A stretch of DNA of 64,000 nt from Albula goreensis. Lineage: Eukaryota > Chordata > Actinopteri > Albuliformes > Albulidae. The notes under the pieces were generated by a model. That model did not search any database. It saw only the letters and a list, made by a program, of their open reading frames with translations, and had not been told where the DNA came from. This document shows, in pieces, positions 56,431-64,000 of the stretch (positions are counted from its first letter, which is position 1; each line of letters opens with the position of its first letter). The position numbers and the translations under genes are program-made. The stretch is from NCBI GenBank assembly GCA_022829145.1, contig CM040747.1, positions 37,774,052 through 37,838,051 of the forward strand, in the 5' to 3' direction.

Positions 56431-56544
56431 CCTGGCCAATAGTTAGAGCCAAATACAGCCATACACCATTAAGTTAATAAAGTGCTTCACTACAAGCCTG
56501 TCATAAATTTTACATACATTATCATCCCGGGCTGCGTTTGAATA

Positions 56545-56950
56545 GTCTTTTTTGCTTAGGAAGGTTCCTAACTGAGTGAAATGACCCAGAAGTATCCAAG
56601 TGGATAAAATACCATAACCCTAGTGTGTACAAAGATGTAGTCTGAAGAGGGGAGTCTTCAGTCTGTGTCAGAACATGGCCAATGATTCTGCTGTCCTGAT
56701 CACAGTGGGGGTTCATTCCACCACTGGGGGGCAGTGCAGACAGGCATCATGACTGGGAGATGTGACTGTGCAGGGAGGGGGCAGTTAGTCATGGTGTGGT
56801 AGCAGAACAGGGAGATCTGATGGGGTGTAGGGTTTGAAGATTGACAGGAGGTACGGTGGAGCAGTTCCATTCACTGCCCTGTAGGCGAGCACCAAGGTTT
56901 TACACTTCTAGAGGTAGCCAGTGAGTTGAGATGAGGAGGGGGTGTGACAT
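56545..56950 (-). pseudogene. L2/CR1-like LINE C-terminal fragment
   Basis: On the minus strand broken frames give THWLPLEV, then CSTVPPVN with TLHPIRSP, then LPPSGGMNPHCDQDSRIIGH and TQTEDSPLQT. This is the layout of the C-terminal part of L2-like reverse transcriptases in fish (THWLP..., pro-rich YTPSRSL, WWNEP). Highly decayed. Confidence 0.55.
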
Positions 56951-57458
56951 GGTAATACAGATATACCCAGTTACCCTGTGATTATGATTATCAGTGTTGG
57001 GCCCAATAACACAGAGGGCTTAACTCTATTATGACCAGAGTCTAGAGGTGTTAAAGTACCTAATGATAAAACCCCACAGTAAATGCACCTGTATCTCTCA
57101 GCTACCACCCTCTCACCCTCTGCCATTCTGACTGAAGTGCCATTTATCATGTAATAATGTGCATGATATATTGTACATTATATATTCTATAATATAGAAA
57201 TAATACATTATGTATGTGTGTGTGTTTGGTGTGTTTGCGTTTCTTCAGAGTTACTATATAGTGACTACATGTTACTATATTGCACATTTGTCTGTGTGTT
57301 TTAATTCATTATAACTGTGGTGTACATGATGTTTTTGTGTTTATCTCTGCTTATTCAGTATGTTGTTATTTTGTGTGGTTACAGGTCTGTTGATCTGGGT
57401 CAGAACCCTCTCATGGTCCAACCTGTACTGATATATTCCAGACTCCTTGGTTTCTAAA

Positions 57459-60400
57459 ATGAGTGTCTCTAAGGACCCAGAGACCAGCACTGGAACCTCC
57501 AGCCCTGACAGCAAGAGGTATAAATGCATTAATCAGATACATAATTATATAAATCGATTAATCAGGAATAAAACATTGAATTTTGTATATATCTGCAATG
57601 CATAATATGTACGCATATACTGTGTATCACCCATTCTTAAGAACTGGGACAAGCCATGTCCAACCAGAAAAGCTTACAATTATTGCTCAAAAAAACAAAT
57701 TGAATCCAATTTTGTGGTAAAAATTGCATTTGTGTTTTACACACAGAATAGATCTTAAATCATTTTTAAAGTTATTTAATTGTTTAACCTCTAAACCTGA
57801 GAATTGTCAGAAAATATGTTTGTCAGATCTCAAATACAAAAAAGTTAATGTTACATTCTACCTCACACCCAAGGCTAGTTTTATCAGTACCTGGGGTTAA
57901 ATGTAACACGTAGCTGAAAATGCAGACACTCAGAACATACAATGTACATTATTCAGGGACATACAGAACCTTATAATCCTAAAATGTAGACAGTCTGTGT
58001 TGGTGTGCAACATTTTCATAATGAACTTTTTTGGTCCTCCTTTAAATCTACCAATGTTTGTTTTCAGTTCAAACAAAAACTTAATTTGAAACAACAGCAA
58101 TACCAAATTTCATCACTAAACTGACTCACTTACTATCATTTGCCTATCATTAGCTTACCAAAAGAGGAGACGATCCATTGTTACAGATCAGTTTCCTTCA
58201 TTAGTAAGCCCCTCCTCCTGCTCATCAGTAAACACCCTATTGGCTCTGCAGTTGCCTACCCTGAGCATCTCACTGGCCCTTTCTCCTACAGCTTCTGTAA
58301 TGTTATGTAGTATCTGCAAAGAGTTACATGACAAATACCATAACTTATTGTCTCAGATTGAACAGATCCACCCTGTACAACCTCGTCTGAGGCTTTTTAG
58401 AGAATGTCTGCACCACTCCCATCATGTTTTGTCTTCCATTGTTTAGCATGCTGAAAAATACAAGAAAATAGAAGAAACAGCCTTAATCGTAATTTGGGGA
58501 TAGTTGTGAAACTTTTGAAAATCCTTTTGAAAATTACAACTATCCCCGAACCTGTCTTCCATGTTGCATAGCAGTGTATTGTTGTATGAAAACTTGAAAT
58601 TCATGTTCATGAAATGGATTAAATATAAGCTGAAAGACTGGTGTTTAATCAAATATAAGATTTATAATTCCAGCTAAACCACAAACATCACAAGTCAAAA
58701 ATAGTTGTTGTCAAAAAATGCACATTCTTACCTCAAAATCAGTTATTTTACTATAAAACTGACACTGCGGTCAAGCCAGGCGCCACTTCAGAAAACAGTC
58801 AAGCCAGCCGCCACGTTATTTCCCCAGCTGCGCAAAGACGCGCGTTATTACGGTAATGAGTTTTTTCCACTTGAAAGAACTGAATAATCTGTCGGCAAAA
58901 CGCCATTATGCCATTGCCTTCATTTACTTTACAGTATTAAAAGGAAACCATCCGTTCCCAATAATTAAGTCCACTTCAGACACATTCTAGAGGACACCAG
59001 GCAGCTGCATAAAAAGTTCCAAAACGATTCACTGTGGAATTTCAGAATAAGGGCCCTCTAAAATTATTATGAACTAAAACAAGGTGTCCTGTGCAAAAAT
59101 GTATTAAAAGAAAACTGTCTGTTTCCAATCACTAATTCCACTTCAGACACATTCTAGAGTACACCAGGTAGCTGCACAGAAAGTTCCCGAGCGATTCACT
59201 GAGGAATTTCAAAATAAAGGCCCTTTGAAATTATTATGCTCTAAAGCATGTAGTATTCAGAAAATTAGTGAAGGACAACTGCCTGTTTCCAATCACTAAT
59301 TCCACTTCAGACACATTCTAGAGGACCCCAGGTAGCTGCATAAAAAGTTCCAGAACATTTTACAGTGGAATTTCAGAATAAGGGCCCTCCAAATATGTTG
59401 TACACCGAAACAAGATGTTTTTTTTTTTTTTTTTTTTTTTCAGAAAATTAGTGAAAGGAAACACTCTGTTTCCAATCATTTATTCCACTTCAGACACATT
59501 CTAGAGGACCCCAGGTAACTGAACATAAAGTTCAGGAATGTTTCACTGTGGAATTTCAGAATAAAAGCCCTTTGAAAATATTAATCACTAAGACAAGACA
59601 TCCTACTCAGAAATGTATTAAAAGAAAATTGTGTGTTTCCAATCACTAATTCCACTTCAGACACATTCCAGAGGACCACAGGTAGCTGCATAAAAAGTTC
59701 CAGAACATTTCACTGTGGAATTTCAGAATAAAGTCCCTTTGACATTATTATGTTCTAAAACAACATGTTCTATTAAAAAAATTACGACAAGAAAACTGTC
59801 TGTTTCCAATCACAAAATGTTGAAGAATGTTTCACTGTGGAATTCCAGAATATAGGCTCATGAAAATTCATATAAACTAACAAAATATGTTTTACTTAGA
59901 ATCAACTAAAAAGGAAACTGCTTCCAATCACAATTTCAAATTCCAAATTCCACTACTCCATTGTGGAGCATGTCAGGAAGCTGCTCAAAACGTTCCAAAA
60001 TATTTCACTGTTTAATCTCAAAATAAAATACCTTTCAATATTATGTATAGTTGAAGAGCCTTTATTTTGACATACCACAGTGAAATATTCTGGAACTTTT
60101 CTTGCAGTTTCTGGACATACTCCAAAATGTACTGGAAGTAAAATTAGTCACTGGGAACATCATTTTCCTTCCTATCACAAAATGTATGTAATGTTTGTTC
60201 ATGTACAATATATTTGAAGGGCCTTTGTTTTGAAACTCCACAGTAACATGTTCTGGAACTTTTGTGCTGCTTCCTGGGATTCTATAGAATCATCTGTTAA
60301 AATATGCTTATTAGAGCAGCTTTTGTTAATGTATAATACCTTTAAATGGCCTTTGTTCTGAAATTCCACTGTGAAATCTTTTGAAACTTTTGATGCAGCT

Positions 60401-63400
60401 TCCTGACATGCTCCACAATGTATATAAAGTGGAATTTGGAAATGGAAATTGTGAATGGACACAAACAGTTTATTTGGTTGATTCTGAGTAGAATATCTTG
60501 TGTTAGTTCATATTAAATTTAATGAGCATATATTTTGAAATTCCACAGTGACATGTTCTGGAACTTTTTGGACGGCTTCCTGGGCTTTATGTTTGGGTAC
60601 ATGAGAATTAAAGGGCCTTTATTTTGAATTTCTTGAAAGGTTTTGTGTGGCTACCCGGGGTCCTCAGGAAGGTGTCTAATGTATTATTAGTGATTGGAAA
60701 CAGACAGTTTTTTTGGACACAGACAGTTCTTTTCAAAATATTTTGAGTAGAACATTTTGTTTTGGTCCATAATGTATAGTGAAGTTCCTTTAAAATTCCA
60801 CAGTGAAAGGCTGTCTCTAGAATGTATCAGAAGATGAATTAGTGATTGAAAACAGACATTTTTACTCGTTTTATGTACAGAAGTGTATAATATATTTGAA
60901 GGGCTTTTATTCTGAATTTTCACTGTTAATTGTTTTGGTACTTTTTGTGCAGCCTGAGGTCTTCTGGAATGTGTCTGAAGTGGAATTTATGATTGGAAAC
61001 AGACAGTTTTCTTTTAATAAATTTCTGACAACATTCTGTTCAAAGGGCCTATATTCTGAAATTGCACTGTGAAACACTCTTTTTGTGCAGCTATCTGGGG
61101 TCCTCTAGAATGTGTCCAAAGTGGAGTTGGTTATTGGAAACTGACAGTTATCTTTTAGTAAGTTCTTTAATATAACATGTTGTTTTAGAGCATAATAATT
61201 TCAAAGGGCCCTTATTCTGTAATTCCACAGTGAAACACTCCGGAACCTTCTGTGCAGTAACCTGGGGTCCTCTAGAATGTGTTTGAAGTGGAATAACTGA
61301 TTGGAAACAGACAGTTTTCTTTCACTAATTTTCTGAATACAACATCTTGTTTTATTGCTTAATATTTTCAAAGGGCATTTATTCTGAAATTCCACAGTGA
61401 AATGTTCTGGAACTTTAATGCCGCTACCTGGGGTCCTCTAGAATGTCTGATATGGAATTAGTGATTGGAAACAGACAGTTGTCTTTCACTAATTTTCTGA
61501 ATACTATATGTTTTAGAGAATAGTCATTTCAAAGGGCCTTCATTTTGAAATTCCACGGTGAATCGCTCTGGAACTTTCTGTGCAGCTACCTGGTGTACTC
61601 TAAAATATGCCTGAAGTGGAATTAGTGATTGGAAACAGAAAGTCTTCTTTTAATACATTTTTGCGCAGGACACCTTGTTTTAGTTCATAATATTTTTAGA
61701 GGGCCCTTATTCTGAAATTCCACAGTGAATCGTTTTGGAACTTTTATGCAGCTGCCTGGTGTCCTCTTGAATGTGTCTGAAGTGGACTTAATGATTGGAA
61801 AGGGACGGGCTGCGTTCCAATCCGAAAAAATGCTTGCTTCTTCGTGCTCACTTCCCTTCAATCAAGGGGGCAATCCCCAAAAATTCCCGTATGCAAGATG
61901 GCTGCCACCGTGAGGGCGATTCCAATCCAGATTTGTTGATGGAAGGGTGAATTTTCATTTGCTCAAGCCCTCGGTTTCACTCCCTCCAACGGAGCCAACA
62001 AAAATCATCCCCCCAAGCGTTGATATTGCCCAGAATGCAAGGCAATTCTTGCTCGTTTGCCCACGTGTGAAACTTTATTTGAATATTATGCTCTTGCTAC
62101 CAAAGAACAAGCAAATTTTAAAAAGTTTACCAAGTTCAAAGACCTCTGTTGCCGATTGATTATACAACTTTTGGATGTAGTCTTGCCATTACGTATGAGG
62201 TTAATGTACAATAATTTTATATGATTGATCCACACCAAATACTGGTTTCTGTCGGCCGAAGTTACAGGTTTAGCCTGCCCACATATGCCAAAATATCAAA
62301 TAAAATGAGGGTTAGTTTGAATCCTGCCCAACAAAAATGTGAGGCTTTGTTTATAATTGTTAACATAACGTGTATAAGTTTTAGTTTTCTTCAAAAGATA
62401 TAGTGAGTGCGACGCGTTGTTCGGACTTCTTCAGAACGAGGAAAACTCAAAGGTGGGGCGAGGAGCTGTCTGTCACAGAGAGGGGTGGGAGTAGTCAGAG
62501 GAGCAAAGTTTTTGGAGGTAGGCAAAAGGAGAGCAATTTTCACTTTCTTTTTTTCTTTTCTATTCATTCTTTTCTATTTCTGTCACAAAAAAACAAAAGC
62601 TATCAACAGCAAAAAACAGAATATATCATTGTCACCCAAATTTCTCCTCCTCTTGTTACAGCAGCCTGATGAGATGAGATATGGGAAACAATTCGGAGAA
62701 AATATACTATGCGGCCTATATAACTGGAAGCTCTGTCTCCATGTTTTATGAGTTGGAGCTGCAAACAGAGGATGAGGTTAACTGGAAGCTCTGTCTCCAT
62801 GTGCTGTGAGTTAGAGCTGCAGTCAGAGGATGAGTTAACTGGAAGCTCTGTCTCCATGTGCTGTGAAGAGGAGTAAGAGGATGAGGTTAACTGGAAGCTC
62901 TGTCTCCATGTGCTGTGAGTTAGAGCTGCAGTAAGAGGATGAGGTTAACTGGAAGCTCTGTCTCCATGTGCTGTGAGTTAGAGCTGCAGTAAGAGGATGA
63001 GGTTAACTGGAAGCTCTGTCTCCATGTGCTGTGAGTTGGAGCTGCAGTAAAAGGATGAGGTTAACTGGAAGCCTTGTCTCCATGTGCTTTTCACAGGGTC
63101 CAGCTGGAGAGAGCAGGGTCACCTGTACCCAGCTGTCTGTCAGTGAAGAGTGACAGGTCAATGGAGCCACCACTCAAATTAAGAGGAGAATCTCCAACTA
63201 ATCCAAGGTAAACAGGTTCATATTTATACTGCTGTTTCTTTATTCCTCACTTTGACAGGCTACAGTGTGGTGTCAGCAGAGTTACGACATAGTTCCTCCA
63301 TACTTAAAAAAAAGTTTAATTTAATTTTTTCCAAAGGAAATGTTTCGAATTCAGCACTCTTTAACACATTTCTGATAAAATTAATGCTTAATTGTAAACA

Positions 63401-63783
63401 AGTTGTGCAAAATGTTCAACCTTTGCTAATGAACAGATTTACAGAAGAGGTAAAGAAACATTCTACATTTTGCATATCACCTATTTAACTGCATAATAAA
63501 ACAAGATATTCAGTCCATGTGCTGTGAGTTTGAGCTGCAGTAAGAGGATGATGTTAACTGGAAGCTCTGTCTCCTGTTTTGCAGTAAGAGGATGTTAACT
63601 GGAAGCTCTGTCTCCATGTGTTGTGAGTTAGAGCTGCTAAGAGGATGAGTTAACTTGATGCTTTGTCTCCTTTTGCTGCAGGGTTCAGCACAGGATCACC
63701 TGTACCAGCTGTCTGTCAGTGAAGAGTGACAGGTCAATGGAGCCACCACTCAAATTAAGAGGAGAATCTCCAGTCGATCCAAG
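57459..63783 (+). CDS. 5' exons of a second NLRC3-like gene (continues beyond the window)
   Basis: Exon 1 (coding part) 57459-57517 starts MSVSKDPETSTGTSSPDSK and ends in a GTATAA donor; its acceptor-preceded 5' part begins at 57385. Exon 2, 63097-63207, reads VQLERAGSPVPSCLSVKSDR, SMEPPLKLRGESPTNP. Exon 3, 63682-63783, reads ITCTSCLSVKSDRSMEPPLK, LRGESPVDP. Exons 2 and 3 are both phase 2 to phase 2 and 111 and 102 bp long, so they can be duplicated or skipped without changing frame. The SCxSxKSDxSMxxPLxF/L motif is typical of repeated N-terminal exons that precede FISNA and NACHT in fish NLRC3-like proteins. Those domains would lie to the right of 64000. Intron 1 is about 5.6 kb and filled with a palindromic satellite. 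Confidence 0.75.
57518..58929. other. Intron sequence without recognised genes
   Basis: AT-rich, with only short open frames. A GC-richer stretch at 58770-58860 has a weak duplicated GTCAAGCCAGCCGCCA motif. Confidence 0.45.
58930..61805. repeat. 2.9-kb palindromic satellite array
   Basis: Units of about 170-180 bp contain TTCCAATCACTAATTCCACT, TCAGACACATTCTAGAGGAC and TTCACTGTGGAATTTCAGAA. From 58930 to about 60045 they run in one orientation (about six or seven units); from about 60046 to 61805 they run reversed (about ten units). The outermost units match each other as inverted copies, for example AAAAATGTATTAAAAG at 59095-59110 and its complement near 61650. The array may fold as a giant hairpin, as in foldback transposons. 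Confidence 0.85.
61808..62400 (+). other. Sequence starting with a GGCTGCGTTCCAAT terminus
   Basis: GGGCTGCGTTCCAATCCGAA at 61807 shares its first 14 bases with the terminal repeat of the element at 2919. The matching right end was not found. It may be a solitary or truncated member. No gene. Confidence 0.4.
62715..63090 (+). repeat. 58-bp minisatellite before NLR exon 2
   Basis: About six to seven units carry GAGGTTAACTGGAAGCTCTG, TCTCCATGTGCTGTGAGTTA, GAGCTGCAGTAAGAGGAT. The last unit runs into the splice acceptor of exon 2 (CATGTGCTTTTCACAG). Confidence 0.9.
63515..63675 (+). repeat. 58-bp minisatellite before NLR exon 3
   Basis: Two to three units of the same 58-bp repeat, some shortened, again ending in the acceptor of the next exon (TTTTGCTGCAG). 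The repeat and exon were duplicated together. Confidence 0.85.
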
Positions 63784-64000
63784 GTAAACAGGTTCATATT
63801 TATCCTGCTGTTTCTTTATTCCTCACTTTGACAGGCTACAGTGTGGTGTTGGCAGAGTTAGGACATAGTTCCTCCGTACTTAAAAAAAGTTTAATTTTAT
63901 TGTTTTCCAAAGGAATGCATCTGAATCTGTGTTCATGCTGTGAACTGTGTAAATATGACTAAATGTTTTCATCACACTCTTCATTGTACTCAGCAGTCTT

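Noticed and set aside
62715-63675. Regularly spaced repeats considered as a CRISPR-like array
   Set aside because: Units are contiguous with no unique spacers, and the genome is vertebrate. It is a minisatellite.

Overview
The window reads as a fish genome, most likely a teleost. It carries a cluster of kappa-type immunoglobulin light-chain V segments, fish-type NLR (NLRC3-like) exons ending in a B30.2/PRY-SPRY domain, and typical fish repeats (Tc1/mariner, piggyBac, Rex1/L2-like and other LINEs, Ty3/gypsy, tRNA-derived SINEs, long CA/GT microsatellites). No prokaryotic gene organisation is present. The species cannot be named from this sequence.

Layout. 1-4.5 kb: a decayed Tc1 element and a composite foldback element inside a 41-bp minisatellite. 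4.9-24.2 kb and 38.9-42.1 kb: seven light-chain V segments, all on the minus strand. Each has an octamer/TATA promoter, a split leader, a V exon and a 12-spacer recombination signal (RSS). V1, V3, V4 and V7 are open; V2 and V6 are pseudogenes; V5 is a partial copy cut by a 500-N gap. No J or C segment with proper signals was found, so this is a V-only part of the locus. V1, V2 and V7 share about 3 kb of upstream sequence, so the cluster grew by segmental duplication. Piggybacking insertions (piggyBac, an LTR, a LINE, two unassigned elements) separate the copies.

24.7-28.8 kb is gene-poor. It includes one well-bounded minus-strand terminal exon whose product is a serine-rich tail with two ITIM-like tyrosine motifs. 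29.5-32.0 kb holds the 3' part of an NLRC3-like gene on the plus strand (two LRR exons, a linker exon, a B30.2 exon), with frameshifts that suggest a pseudogene. 33.0-38.5 kb is LINE material, including one long degenerate element with an endonuclease and a reverse transcriptase. 44-56 kb is mostly transposons plus a 1.5-kb direct duplication around an unrecognised exon. 57.4-63.8 kb carries the first exons of a second NLRC3-like gene, which runs off the right edge. Its long first intron contains a 2.9-kb palindromic satellite.

Functional themes. The V segments are a donor array for light-chain V-J recombination in B cells. The NLR exons belong to the large fish innate-sensor family. The most unusual structural feature is that minisatellites have repeatedly captured splice-site sequence in the NLR-type genes: 13 tandem splice donors, several acceptor copies, and 58-bp units just before two N-terminal exons. 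A second caution is that 21.8-24.2 kb looks like an error-rich second copy of 19.0-21.3 kb ending at the gap, so V5 may be an assembly artefact.
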